Shown: positions 17,935 through 27,857, numbered from the stretch's first letter. The stretch is DNA of 64,000 nt from Roseococcus microcysteis (GCF_014764365.1 NZ_CP061718.1:806001-870000); one strand, 5' to 3'. Notes: generated by a model from the letters alone, not told the origin. Numbers and translations: made by a program.

Positions 17935-20623
17935 TCAGCTTCGCCGCGCCCTGGCTGCTGCTGGCCCTGCCCGCCCTGCCGATATTGTGGTGGTTGCTGC
18001 GCGTGACACCGCCGCAGCCTCGGCGCCAGGCCTTCCCCGCCGCCCTCCTGCTGCGCGACCTCCCGCTGACCGAGGAGACGCCGGCCCGCACGCCCTGGTG
18101 GGTGCTGCTGCTGCGGCTGCTGGCCGCCGCGCTGCTCATTCTTGGCCTGGCGCGGCCGGTCTGGGGGCCGGGCGGGACGGCGCAGGGCACCGGCACGCTG
18201 CTGCTGGTGGTGGATGACGGCTGGGCCTCCGGCCCCGACTGGCCGCTGCGCATCGCCATCGCGCAGTCCGAGCTGGACCGGGCGGGGCGCGAAGGCCGCC
18301 CCACGGCCCTGCTCGCCACCACCCCGGGCGAGGGCGCGCAGCCCCCCCGCGTCATCGGCCCCATGCCGGCCGAGGATCTGGCGCCGCGCCTCGCCGCGCT
18401 GCGCCCGCGCGCCTGGGCACCGGACCGGGCGGCGGCGCTGGCCGCGCTCGATGCCTGGCGCGCCCAGGCGCCAGGGGCGGTGACGCCGATCTATCTTTCC
18501 GACGGCCTCTCCCACCGGGCCGACCCGGCGGCCGACGCGCTGATGGCGCGCCTCGCCACCCTCGGCCCGCTGACCCTGGCCCGCGCCGATGGACGTCCCG
18601 TGCGGCTGCTCAGCCCACCCCGCACCGAGGGTGACAGCCTGCGTGTGACGCTGCGCCAATCGCCGGTCGGCGCGCCGAGCGAGGCGCAGGTCATCGCCCG
18701 CGGCCAGGATGGACGCGCCTTGGCCCAGGCCGAGTTCCGCCTCGCCGCCGGCGCCACCGAGGGCGAGGCGGTGCTGGAATTGCCCACGGAAATCCGCAAC
18801 CGCGTCTTCCGCCTGGACCTCGCGGGCGAGGCCGGGCCGGGTGCGGTGGTCCTGCTGGACGAGCGCTTCCGCCGGCGCCCCGTGGGCCTGCTGCCCGGCG
18901 CGGAGGAGACGGCAGACACACCCTTGATCGGCGACCTGTTTTATCTGGAACGCGCCCTCGCTCCTTATGCCGAGCTGCGCCGCGACACGGCCGAACGCCT
19001 GCTGGCCCGCCCCCTCTCCGTGCTGATGCTGGCCGACCGGCCCATCGCGCCGGGTGCCGAGCTGGATGCGCTGACGCGCTTCGTGAACGAGGGCGGCACG
19101 CTGATCCGCTTCGCCGGCGCCCGCCTGGCGGAACGGCCTGACACCCTTCTGCCCGTGCCGCTGCGGGCCGAGCGGCAATTGGGCGGCGCCCTGTCCTGGG
19201 AGCAGCCGCAGCGCCTGGCCGCCTTCCCGGAGGGCTCGCCTTTCGCCGGCCTGCCCGTGCCGGCCGAGGTCAGCATCTCACGCCAGGTCCTGGCCGAACC
19301 CTCCGCGCGGCTGGCGGAGCGCATCTGGGCGCGGCTCGCCGACGGCACGCCGCTGGTCACGGCGGAATCGCGCGGCGAGGGGCGCATCGTGCTGTTCCAC
19401 GTCACCGCCACGGCCGAATGGTCGGACCTGCCGCTCTCGGGCCTCTTCGTGCAGATGCTGCGGCGGTTGGTGGCGCTCTCGGCCGGCGTCTCGGGACAGG
19501 AGGGCGAGGGCATGCTGGCGCCGCTGGAGGCTTTGGACGGTTTCGGGCGCCTCGCTCCCCCGCCCCCCGGCGCCCAGCCCTTGGCACCCGGGGATGACCC
19601 CATGCCCTCCGCCCGGCACCCGCCCGGCTGGTATGGCACCCAGGGGCCGGAAGGCTTCCGTCGCGCGCTGAACCTCGGCGCCACCCTGCCCCCCCGGTGC
19701 TGCACGCGCCGCCGCCCGCCGGCACCACGCTGCGCTCCATCGCGGGCATTCCGCCCGAGCAGGATCTCGGCCCCTGGCTGCTCGCCGCGGCGCTGGTGTT
19801 GCTGATGGTGGACCTGCTGGCCTCGCTCCGGCTGCGTGGGCTGCTGGGGCCCGTGCGGGCGGCGGGGCTCGCGCTGGCGCTGCTGCTGCCCGGCGCCGCC
19901 CTGGCCCAGCCGGCCGAGCCCGGGGAGCACGCGCTGGTCACGCGGCTGGCCTATGTCGTCACCGGCGATGCGGGCACGGACCAGATCATGCACCAAGGTC
20001 TCGCCGGCCTGTCGGATTTCGTGAACCGCCGCACCGCGGCCGCCCTGGCCGAGCCGGTGGGGGTGGTGCCGGGGCGCGACGACCTCAGCTTCTTCCCCCT
20101 GCTCTATTTCACCGTGCGGCCGGATGCCGCGGCGCTCGATGCCGCGGCCGTCGAGGCGCTGAACACCTTCATGCGCCAGGGCGGCATCATCCTCTTCGAC
20201 ACGCGCGACGAGGGCTCGGGCGAAGGCTTCGCCCCCGGCGCGCGGGCCGCGCTGCGGCGCGTCACGCAGGGCCTCGCCATCCCGCCCCTCGCCCCGGTGC
20301 CCGAGGACCATGTGTTGCGCCGCGCCTTCTACCTGCTGGCCGACCTGCCCGGGCGCTTCACCGGCGGCACCGTCTGGGTCAGCCGCGAGCAGGACCGCGC
20401 CAATGACAGCGTGAGCCCCGTGGTCATCGGCGGGCATGACTGGGCCGGCGCCTGGGCGGTGGATGCGGGCGGGCAGAACATCCATGCGGCCGTGCCAGGG
20501 GGTGCCCGGCAGCGGACGCTGGCCTACCGGTTCGGGGCCAACCTCGTGATCTACGCGCTGACGGGCAACTACAAGGGCGACCAGGTCCATGTGCCCGCCA
20601 TCCTGGAAAGGCTCGGCAATTGA
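17931..20623 (+). pseudogene. BatA/DUF4159 membrane protein gene, frameshifted in a C7 run
   Basis: The first frame (17931 to a stop at 19805) encodes a BatA-type N-terminus with two membrane helices (residues about 1-25 and 55-80) and a VWA-like region. At 19689-19695 there are seven C residues; beyond them the frame runs into arginine- and cysteine-rich sequence, while the -1 frame continues as a DUF4159 domain with two helices and ends at 20623. With eight C the protein would be one chain of about 897 aa (P-P-P-V-L-H junction), the normal architecture for this gene in alphaproteobacteria. It is either a sequencing error, a real inactivating deletion, or a slippage site. It overlaps both neighbours by 4 nt. 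Confidence 0.8.
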
Positions 20624-22719
20624 CGGGAACCGCGCTGACCTTCGACCTTGCTCCGGTCCTGCCGCTCTGGCTGATCGGCACGCTGGCCGCGCTGGCCCTG
20701 CTGGTGCTGGTGCCGGCCTTCTGGCGCGGGGCGCGCGGGGTGTGGTGGCGGGCGGCCGCCTTCGCCCTGCTGATCGCGGCACTCTCCGGGCCGCGCCTCG
20801 TCGAGCAGACGCGCGAGACGCGGCCCGATATCGCCCTGCTGCTGCTGGACCGTTCGGCCAGCATGGCGGCGGTGCGCGGACGGCCCGACGCGCTGGAGGC
20901 CGCGCGCGCCGCCATCGAGGCGCGCATCGCCCGGCTGCGCGACGTGGAGCTGCGCGTGGCCGAGATCGAGGAGGGCGGCACCCAGGGCACGCGCGGCTTC
21001 GCGGCGCTGGACCGGGCGCTGGCCGATGTGCCCGCGGCCCGGCTCGCGGGCGTCATCATGCTCTCGGACGGGCAGGTGCACGATGCTCCCACCGAGGCCA
21101 ATTGGTCGGCCGGCGACGGCGTGCCGGTCCATGTCCTGATGCCCGGCCGCGCGGGCGAGGTGGACCGGCGCATCCGCCTGATCGAGGCGCCGGGCTTCGG
21201 CATCGTGGGCCGCGAGGTGGAGCTGCGCCTCATCGTGGAGGACCTGGGCGACCCCCGCCCCGAGGGGAGCACGCGCCTGACGCTCCGCCGCGACGGGGAG
21301 GCCCCGGTGACGCAGAGCGTGCCCGTGGGGCAGGAGCACCGCATCTCCGTGCCCATCGAGCGCGCCGGCCCCTCGGTCATCGACATCATGGCCGAGGCGC
21401 GGCCCGGTGAGGTGAGCGACGTGAACAACCGCGTCGTCGTCACCATCAATGGCGTGCGCGACCGGCTGCGCGTGCTGCTGGTGAGCGGCGAGCCCCATGC
21501 CGGCCAGCGCACCTGGCGGCGACTGCTGAAGGCCGATCCGGGCGTGGACCTGGTGCATTTCACCATCCTCCGCCCGCCCGAGAAGGATGACCTGACCCCC
21601 CTGAACGAACTCGCGCTCATCGCCTTTCCGGTGCGCGAGCTGTTCCAGGTGAAGCTGCGCGAATTCGACCTCGTCATCTTCGACCGCTTCGCCAATCGCG
21701 GCATCCTGCCGCCCAGCTACATGCGCAACATCGCGGAATATGTGCGCCAGGGCGGCGCGCTGCTGCTGTCGGTGGGGCCTGAGTATGTGGGCGGCACCAG
21801 CCTGGCCAACACGCCCTTGGGCGCGGTGCTGCCGGCGCGACCGCTCAGCCCGGCCCAGGCCATCTCGGAGCAGCCTTTCCGCCCACGCGTCACGCCACCC
21901 GGCGCGCGCCATCCCGTGACCGAGGGGCTGACCGGCGCCAACCCCGACGAGGGCACCGAGGCCGCCTGGGGCCGCTGGTACCGCACCATCCGCACCGAGG
22001 CGCGGGCCGGCACCACGGTCATGGAAGGCGCCCAGGGCGCGCCGCTTCTGGTGCTGGACCGGGTGGGCCAGGGCCGCGTGGCCCTGATGCTGTCGGACCA
22101 CATCTGGCTCTGGTCGCGCGGCTATGATGGCGGCGGGCCGCAGCAGGAATTGCTGCGCCGCGTCGCCCACTGGCTGATGCGCGAGCCGGAACTGGAGGAG
22201 GAGGCGCTGACGGCCCGTATCGAGGAAGGCCGCCTGCTGGTCCAGCGGCGCAGCGTGGAGGGGACGGCGCCCCCCGAAGTGACGATCACGGCCCCGGACG
22301 GCACGACCCGCCGCCTCACCCTCTCGGGCGATGCGGGCAGCGGCCGCGCCACCGGCGAGGCCCCGGCCGACCAGCCCGGGCTGTGGCAGGTCAGTGACGG
22401 ACGGCGCCAGGCCTTTGCCGCCGCCATGCCCGCCAACCCGCCGGAATTCGCCGATCTGCGCGCGGACCCGGCGCTGATGCGGCCGGTGGTCTCCGCCACG
22501 GGCGGGGCCGCGCGCTATGTGGGCGGCGGGCCGGCCATTCCCGACATTCGCCGTGTGGCGGCGGGGCGGGATGCGGCGGGGTCCGGCTGGATCGGCCTGC
22601 GCCAGCGCGAGGACCACACGGTGACGGGCATCGCGGCCATGCCCCTGCTGCCGCCCTGGCTGGCCTTGGCGCTGCTGCTGGGGGTGGCGGTGATGGGCTG
22701 GCGGCGGGAGGCGCGCTAA
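20620..22719 (+). CDS. Membrane protein with VWA-like and glutamine-amidotransferase-like domains
   Basis: A 699-aa protein. Two N-terminal helices (about residues 15-33 and 45-62) are followed by a VWA-like domain (DIALLLLDRSASM, a MIDAS-type DxSxS motif near residues 70-82; MLSDGQV), an Ig-like region, a class-I glutamine-amidotransferase-like domain (LVSGEP through GGALLLSVGPEY and HIWLWSRG) and a final C-terminal helix. This is the last protein of the MoxR-DUF58-DUF4159 module. The start is TTG 20620, overlapping the previous stop (TTGA). It ends convergently with the acyl-CoA ligase gene with a 4-nt overlap. The enzymatic function, if any, is unknown. Confidence 0.8.
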   Translation: MTGTALTFDLAPVLPLWLIGTLAALALLVLVPAFWRGARGVWWRAAAFALLIAALSGPRLVEQTRETRPDIALLLLDRSASMAAVRGRPDALEAARAAIEARIARLRDVELRVAEIEEGGTQGTRGFAALDRALADVPAARLAGVIMLSDGQVHDAPTEANWSAGDGVPVHVLMPGRAGEVDRRIRLIEAPGFGIVGREVELRLIVEDLGDPRPEGSTRLTLRRDGEAPVTQSVPVGQEHRISVPIERAGPSVIDIMAEARPGEVSDVNNRVVVTINGVRDRLRVLLVSGEPHAGQRTWRRLLKADPGVDLVHFTILRPPEKDDLTPLNELALIAFPVRELFQVKLREFDLVIFDRFANRGILPPSYMRNIAEYVRQGGALLLSVGPEYVGGTSLANTPLGAVLPARPLSPAQAISEQPFRPRVTPPGARHPVTEGLTGANPDEGTEAAWGRWYRTIRTEARAGTTVMEGAQGAPLLVLDRVGQGRVALMLSDHIWLWSRGYDGGGPQQELLRRVAHWLMREPELEEEALTARIEEGRLLVQRRSVEGTAPPEVTITAPDGTTRRLTLSGDAGSGRATGEAPADQPGLWQVSDGRRQAFAAAMPANPPEFADLRADPALMRPVVSATGGAARYVGGGPAIPDIRRVAAGRDAAGSGWIGLRQREDHTVTGIAAMPLLPPWLALALLLGVAVMGWRREAR

Positions 22720-24260
22720 CCCGCCTCCAGCCGCGCGCGCAGCAGCGATCTCGGAACCTTCCCATAGGCCGATTTCGGCAGTTCGTCCCAGAAGACGAAG
22801 CGATGCGGATGCTTGTAGCGCGCGAGCACGGGCGCGAGGTGCGCCAGCAGCGCCGCTGGGTCGGGGGCGGTTCCGCGCGGCACGACGCAAGCCACGCCCA
22901 CCTCGCCCCATTTCGCATCGGGCACGCCGACCACGGCGCATTCCAGCACATCAGGGTGGGTCAGCAGCGCCTCCTCCACCTCGCGCGGATAGATGTTGGA
23001 TCCGCCCGAGATGAACATGTCGGACGCCCGGCCGGTGATGAACAGGAAACCCTGGGCATCGAGGTGTCCCAGGTCTCCGGTGTGGAACCAGCCATCACGG
23101 AAGGCGGCGGCATTGGCCTCGGGGTTGTCGTGATAGCCGGCGAAGACGGCGGGGCCGCGCACGCAGATTTCGCCGGTCTCGCCCGGTGGCAGGCGCTGGC
23201 CCGCCGGGTCCAGGATGGCGAGGTCCATGCCCGTGCGCGGCACGCCGCAGCTTCCCGCGCGCGGGTCGGCATCGTTCAGGCTGTGCTGGTCCGGCCGCAG
23301 CACGGTGATGTTGCCCGTCACCTCGCCCAGGCCGAAATACTGCACGAGGCAGGGGCCCAGGCGCTCCAGCGCGCGCTTCTGGTCGGCGCGGTACATGGGC
23401 GCCCCCGCATAGATCACGTGGCGGAGCGCGTGCGGCGCGGCGTCGGGGTGGGCCGCCAACATGTTGAGAATGGTCGGCACGGTGAACATGTTGGTCACGC
23501 GGTGCTCCGCGATCAGCCGCCAGGCCTCGCCCGGCTCCATCCGCTCGCCGGGCAGCAGGATGGAGCAGGCGCCGCGCGCCACCTGGGCCAGCGCATGGAT
23601 CCCCGCGCCGTGGCTGAGGGGTGCCACCACCAGCGAGACGTCATGCTCGGTCAGACCCGGCATGAGGTCGGCCAGGTGGTTGTTCACCACGAAGCCCAGC
23701 TGCCCGTGGGTCAACACCGCGGCCTTGGGGCGGCCGGTGGTGCCGGAGGTGAAGAAGAACCAGGCGGGGTGGTCCGGCGCCACATCCGCCTCATGGTCGG
23801 CGGGCGGGCGGGGCGTGTCGGCGATCAGCGCCTCCACATCCACCTCGCCCGCGCGCGCGTCGCCCAGGGCGAGCACCAGCCGGCAGGCGGGGCTGGCGTC
23901 CCGCACCGCATCGGCATGGGCGGCGAAGCCGTGGTCGCGCAGCATGGCCACCGCGCCCGAGGCGGCGCCGAGATAGGCGGCCTCGGCCGGCGTCAGGCGC
24001 ACATTGGTGGGCACGAAGACGGCGCCGGCCTTCCAGCAGGCCCAGACCGCCTCGAACATCAGGTTGGAGTTGCGCGAATGGACGAGCACGCGGTCGCCGG
24101 GTGCCACGCCATGCGCGCGCAGGGCGGCGGCGAGGCGGTCCACCCGCGCGTCCAGCTCGGCCCAGGACCACACGCGGTCGCGCCAGCGCAGCGCGGGGGC
24201 GGCCGGCAGGCGCCGCGCCGTCCAGGTCAGCAGCCGCCCGAGATTGGCCGCAAGGATCAC
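22716..24260 (-). CDS. AMP-forming acyl-CoA synthetase
   Basis: A 514-aa ANL superfamily ligase. The P-loop TSGTTGRPKA is at residues 171-180, followed by the adenylate motif around YFGLGEVTGN, the hinge YHDNPEANAAAF-FRDGWFHTGDLG region, and the catalytic lysine in the C-terminal PKSAYGKVPR. It activates a carboxylic acid to the acyl-CoA through an acyl-AMP. It lies directly downstream of, and overlaps by 4 nt, the SDR gene, with a TRAP transporter divergent from them, which suggests uptake and activation of one organic acid. Confidence 0.88.
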   Translation of the reverse strand: MILAANLGRLLTWTARRLPAAPALRWRDRVWSWAELDARVDRLAAALRAHGVAPGDRVLVHSRNSNLMFEAVWACWKAGAVFVPTNVRLTPAEAAYLGAASGAVAMLRDHGFAAHADAVRDASPACRLVLALGDARAGEVDVEALIADTPRPPADHEADVAPDHPAWFFFTSGTTGRPKAAVLTHGQLGFVVNNHLADLMPGLTEHDVSLVVAPLSHGAGIHALAQVARGACSILLPGERMEPGEAWRLIAEHRVTNMFTVPTILNMLAAHPDAAPHALRHVIYAGAPMYRADQKRALERLGPCLVQYFGLGEVTGNITVLRPDQHSLNDADPRAGSCGVPRTGMDLAILDPAGQRLPPGETGEICVRGPAVFAGYHDNPEANAAAFRDGWFHTGDLGHLDAQGFLFITGRASDMFISGGSNIYPREVEEALLTHPDVLECAVVGVPDAKWGEVGVACVVPRGTAPDPAALLAHLAPVLARYKHPHRFVFWDELPKSAYGKVPRSLLRARLEAG

Positions 24261-24946
24261 GGCATCAGCCCGGCCGTGGAAAAGCCGCCATCCACCGCGA
24301 TGGCCTGGCCGGTGACATAGCCGCTCCGCGCGGGGTCGAGCAGGAAGAGGGCCATCTGCGCGATCTCTTCCGGCTCGGCGTAGCGGCGCAGCGGCACGCG
24401 GGCGTGCCAGGCCGCGCGGGTGGCGGCGTCGTGCAGTTCGCGCACCATGGGCGTCTCGACGGGGCCGGGGCAGATGGCGTTCACGCGGATGCCGCGGGGG
24501 GCCAGGTCCACCGCCATGGCGGCCGCCATGTTGATGACCGCGGCCTTGGAGGCCGAATAGGCCACGCGGTCCGCCATGCCGACCAGCCCCGAGACCGAGG
24601 CGATGAAGACGATGGAGCCGCCCTCTTCCATCCGCCGCGCCGCCGCCTGGGCCGCGAGGAAGCTGCCCGTGACGTTCACCTCCAGCACGCGCCGGAAGGT
24701 GGAGGGGGCGGCGGTGAGGCTCGGCGTATTGGCCGAGATGCCGGCGGCACAGACGAGGCCCGTGAGCCCCGCGAGCCCTTCCATCCAGGCGGCGACGGCC
24801 GCGTCATCGGTCACGTCCAGGCGGGTTGCACCCGCGCCGGCGTTCAGGTCGGCCACGGCGGCCTGGCCGCCCGCTTCCCGCACCGCCTCCGCCACCGCCG
24901 CCCCGATGCCCGAGGCGCCACCCGTCACCGCGACCAGACCCGCCAT
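24257..24946 (-). CDS. SDR family oxidoreductase
   Basis: A 229-aa short-chain dehydrogenase. TGGASGIG is near residues 9-16, CAAG replaces NNAG near 78, and the catalytic residues are the serine of IASVSGLVG and YSASK, with a C-terminal GYVTGQAIAVDGG. Start at ATG 24946 behind AAGGGA. It is divergent from the TRAP substrate-binding protein gene (106-nt gap) and overlaps the ligase gene downstream by 4 nt. Substrate unknown. Confidence 0.85.
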   Translation of the reverse strand: MAGLVAVTGGASGIGAAVAEAVREAGGQAAVADLNAGAGATRLDVTDDAAVAAWMEGLAGLTGLVCAAGISANTPSLTAAPSTFRRVLEVNVTGSFLAAQAAARRMEEGGSIVFIASVSGLVGMADRVAYSASKAAVINMAAAMAVDLAPRGIRVNAICPGPVETPMVRELHDAATRAAWHARVPLRRYAEPEEIAQMALFLLDPARSGYVTGQAIAVDGGFSTAGLMP

Positions 24947-24973
24947 GATCCATCCCTTCCCATAGATGGGCGC

Positions 24974-25002
24974 TTGCCGGGCGCCCTTGGGTTCATCATT
25001 CT
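24974..25002 (+). promoter_or_regulatory. Candidate promoter of the TRAP operon
   Basis: TTGCCG (24974-24979), 17 nt, CATTCT (24997-25002), followed by a Shine-Dalgarno GGAGGGA at 25038-25044 ahead of the DctP-type gene. It lies in the divergent spacer. Called by eye only. Confidence 0.35.
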
Positions 25003-25052
25003 GCGGGGACACAGACGGCGCAAGCCGCACCCGTCCTGGAGGGACCGCCCGA

Positions 25053-26087
25053 ATGACCACCCGTCGCAGCCTGCTGCTGGCCTCCGCGCTGGCCGCCCCC
25101 TTGGCCGCCCCCGCCATCGCGGCCGCCCAGACCTACCGGCCCGAATACAAGCTCTCGGTCGTGGGCAACCGGCCCATCCCCTTCGCCGAGGGCGCCTTCC
25201 AATGGGCCGAGCTGGTGACGCAGCGCAGCGGCGGGCGCATCAATGTGCGCGTCTATCCGGGCAGCCAGCTCGTGGGCGGGGACCAGACGCGGGAATTGCT
25301 GGCCATGCGCCAGGGCGTCATCGACATGTGCGTCTTCAGCACCATCAACATCGCGCCCCAGGTGCGCGAGGCCGGCGTCTTCCAGCTGCCCTTCCTGATG
25401 CCCGACCACCGCGCCTTCGACGCGCTGATCGAGGGCGAGGTGGGCCGCGACATCATGCAGGTGATGGATGGCCGCGACGTGGTGGGCCTCGCCTTCGGCG
25501 AAAACGGCTTCCGCGAAATCAGCAATTCGCGCCGCGCCATCCGCACGCCGGCCGATCTGCGCGGCCTCAAGATCCGCTTCGCCGCCGGCGCCATCTTCAA
25601 CGACATCTTCACCGGCATGGGCGCCAACCCGCTGCAGATGTCCTTCGCGGACCTCCAGCCGGCGCTCAGCTCCGGCGCGGTGGATGGCCAGGAGAACCCG
25701 GTCAACCTCTTCCTCGCCTTCCGCATGGACACGCTGGCGCAGCGCCACATGACCATCTGGAACTATGTGAACGACGCGCTGATCTTCGGCGTCTCGAAAT
25801 CGGTCTGGAACAGCTTCAACGCCGAGGACCAGGCGCTGCTGCGCGACTGCGCGCGGGAGGCGGCGGCGAACAACATCCGCCTGGCCCGCGCGGGCCTCGG
25901 CATCCCGGGCACGGATGACGCCGCACTCCAGGAACTCCGCCGCCGCAACGTGGAGGTGACGGTGCTGAGCGTGGAGGAAAAGCGCGCCTTCGCCCAGGCG
26001 CTGCGCCCCGTGCATGAGCGCTGGGCCAGCCGCATCGGCACCGGGCTGGTGCAGAAGGCCGAGGCCGCCATCCGCGCGCTGTCCTGA
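25053..26087 (+). CDS. TRAP transporter substrate-binding protein (DctP type)
   Basis: Periplasmic solute-binding protein of 344 aa. The signal peptide opens MTTRRSLLLA with a twin-arginine-like pair and ends near AIAAAQ (residues 20-25). The mature part contains the family segments GGRINVRVYPGSQL, LPFL, and the central motif with GAVDGQENP, which holds the carboxylate-binding region. TRAP systems import organic anions with Na+ or H+. It leads the operon with the two membrane components; ATG 25053 is preceded by GGAGGGA. The ligand is not readable from sequence. Confidence 0.9.
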   Translation: MTTRRSLLLASALAAPLAAPAIAAAQTYRPEYKLSVVGNRPIPFAEGAFQWAELVTQRSGGRINVRVYPGSQLVGGDQTRELLAMRQGVIDMCVFSTINIAPQVREAGVFQLPFLMPDHRAFDALIEGEVGRDIMQVMDGRDVVGLAFGENGFREISNSRRAIRTPADLRGLKIRFAAGAIFNDIFTGMGANPLQMSFADLQPALSSGAVDGQENPVNLFLAFRMDTLAQRHMTIWNYVNDALIFGVSKSVWNSFNAEDQALLRDCAREAAANNIRLARAGLGIPGTDDAALQELRRRNVEVTVLSVEEKRAFAQALRPVHERWASRIGTGLVQKAEAAIRALS

Positions 26088-26566
26088 TGGCGGAACCGCG
26101 CACCCGCCTGCCGCTCTCGCTGGAGCGGGTGCTGCTGGCGGCCGGCATGGCGGCGATGGCGCTGATCACGCTCGCCAACGTGGTCACGCGCTATTTGACC
26201 GACGTCTCGCTCGCCTTCACCGAGGAATACTCGGTGGCCCTGATCGTGATCGTGACGCTGGTGGGCACGGCTCTCGCCACCGCCACGGGGCGTCATATCC
26301 GGATTGATTGGCTGACGGGCAAGCTCTCGCCGCGCGGGCAGCGCTGGGCCGAAATCACGGGCATGGCGCTGCTGTTCTTCTGCTTCGCGCTGCTCGCCTG
26401 GTATGGCGGGCTAATGGCCTGGGATGAGTATCGCTTCGAGGCGCTCTCGCCCGGGCTCGGCCACCCGCAATGGCTGTATTCCGTGTGGCTGCCGCTGCTG
26501 TCGCTGCTGGTGATGGCGCGCGCGGCGGGGCGCATCTGGCGGCTGCTGCGGGGCGAGGACGCGTGA
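26087..26566 (+). CDS. TRAP transporter small permease (DctQ type)
   Basis: A 159-aa protein with four hydrophobic segments, the usual DctQ size, including FTEEYSVALIV and the RHIRIDW motif of the family. It starts at the ATG that overlaps the stop of the binding protein (TGATG) and overlaps DctM by GTGA. It assembles with the large permease in the inner membrane. Confidence 0.88.
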   Translation: MAEPRTRLPLSLERVLLAAGMAAMALITLANVVTRYLTDVSLAFTEEYSVALIVIVTLVGTALATATGRHIRIDWLTGKLSPRGQRWAEITGMALLFFCFALLAWYGGLMAWDEYRFEALSPGLGHPQWLYSVWLPLLSLLVMARAAGRIWRLLRGEDA

Positions 26567-27849
26567 CGGGCGGCATCCTTTTCGCGGCCTTCCTGGTCAT
26601 GCTGCTGGGGGGCGTGCCGATCGGCGTGGCACTCGGCCTCGCGGGTGCGGCGGCCATCGTGCTGTCGGACCAGGCGATGATGGCCATGCCCACCAACGTC
26701 TCTGCCGGCATCGCGAAATACCCGCTGATCGCCCTGCCCATGTTCATCCTGGTGGGTTGCGTCTTCGACCGTGCGGGGGTGGCGCTGCGCCTCGTGCGCT
26801 TCGCCACCACGCTGGTGGGCGCGGGGCGCGGGGCGCTCGCTTCCGTTTCGGTGCTGGTCGCGATGGTGATGGGTGGCATCTCGGGCTCCGGCCCCGCCAC
26901 GGCGGCGGCGGTGGGCAAGGTGATGACGGATGGCATGGTGCGCGACGGCTATCCGCGCCCCTTCATCGCGAGCGTGGTGGGGGCGGCGGCGGCGGTGGAC
27001 ATTCTGATCCCGCCCTCCATCGCCTTCATCATCTATGCGGTGATGGTGCCTGGCGTCTCGGTGCCGGCCATCTTCATGGCGGGGCTGTTTCCGGGGCTAT
27101 TGGCCGGCGTCGCGATCCTGGTGCCCATCCTGTTGATCTCCTGGTTACGGGATTTCGGGGGGCGCAACCCCGACCGGGGCGGGCTCTCTGTGTGGCGCGC
27201 CTTCCGCGAGGCCTTCTGGGGGCTGATGGCACCCGTGGTCATCCTGGGCGGCATGCGGATCGGCGCCTTCACGCCGACCGAGGCCGCGGTCATGGCCGTC
27301 TTCTACGGCCTGTTCGTGGGCTTCGTGATCTATCGCAGCCTGACGCTGCGCGACCTCTACGAGATCCTGGTGGAAGCGGGCGAGATTTCGGCCGTCATCC
27401 TCATGGTGGTGGCACTCGCCACCGTCTTCGCCTGGGCCACCTCCACGCTCGGCATGGTGCAGCCGGTGGTGGGGGCGATCCTGGGGCTGGGGTTAGGCGA
27501 ATATGGCACGCTGGCACTGCTGGTGGTGCTGGTGATCGTGGTGGGGATGTTCCTGGATGGCATTTCCATCTTCCTCATCCTGCTGCCGCTGCTGCTGCCC
27601 ATCGCGCGGCATTTCGGGTGGGACCCGACCTGGTTCGGCATCATCCTCACCATGAAGATCGCGATCGGGCAGTTCACGCCGCCCATGGCGGTGAACATGA
27701 TGGTGAGTTGCCGCATCGCGGGCGTCTCCATGCAGACCACCATCCCTTGGGTGAGCTGGATGGTGCTGGCCATGCTGGCGGCGCTGGCGCTGGTCATCGC
27801 GTTGCCGGGCATCGCGCTATGGCTGCCGCGCAGCATGGGGATGCTTTAG
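26563..27849 (+). CDS. TRAP transporter large permease (DctM type)
   Basis: A 428-aa, about twelve-helix permease. The N-terminal GVPIGVALG, the GGISGSGPATAAAVG motif near residue 110 and IPPSIAFIIYAV are characteristic of DctM, as is the FTPTEAAVMAVFYG segment. The start is GTG 26563 within GTGA of DctQ. It forms the ion-coupled transport channel with DctQ. A hairpin follows the stop. Confidence 0.9.
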   Translation: MTGGILFAAFLVMLLGGVPIGVALGLAGAAAIVLSDQAMMAMPTNVSAGIAKYPLIALPMFILVGCVFDRAGVALRLVRFATTLVGAGRGALASVSVLVAMVMGGISGSGPATAAAVGKVMTDGMVRDGYPRPFIASVVGAAAAVDILIPPSIAFIIYAVMVPGVSVPAIFMAGLFPGLLAGVAILVPILLISWLRDFGGRNPDRGGLSVWRAFREAFWGLMAPVVILGGMRIGAFTPTEAAVMAVFYGLFVGFVIYRSLTLRDLYEILVEAGEISAVILMVVALATVFAWATSTLGMVQPVVGAILGLGLGEYGTLALLVVLVIVVGMFLDGISIFLILLPLLLPIARHFGWDPTWFGIILTMKIAIGQFTPPMAVNMMVSCRIAGVSMQTTIPWVSWMVLAMLAALALVIALPGIALWLPRSMGML

Positions 27850-27857
27850 CGACGGAT

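Noticed and set aside
19689-19695. Programmed -1 frameshift at C7
   Set aside because: The heptamer is not in the classic X XXY YYZ register (the base before the first CCC codon is G), and I see no strong downstream stem or pseudoknot; indel in a homopolymer is simpler. Not excluded.
20569-22941. Long open frame on the minus strand under the VWA/GATase gene (about 790 codons)
   Set aside because: Arginine-, histidine- and glutamine-rich translation without domains; it is a GC-driven shadow of the plus-strand gene, which has a clear architecture.
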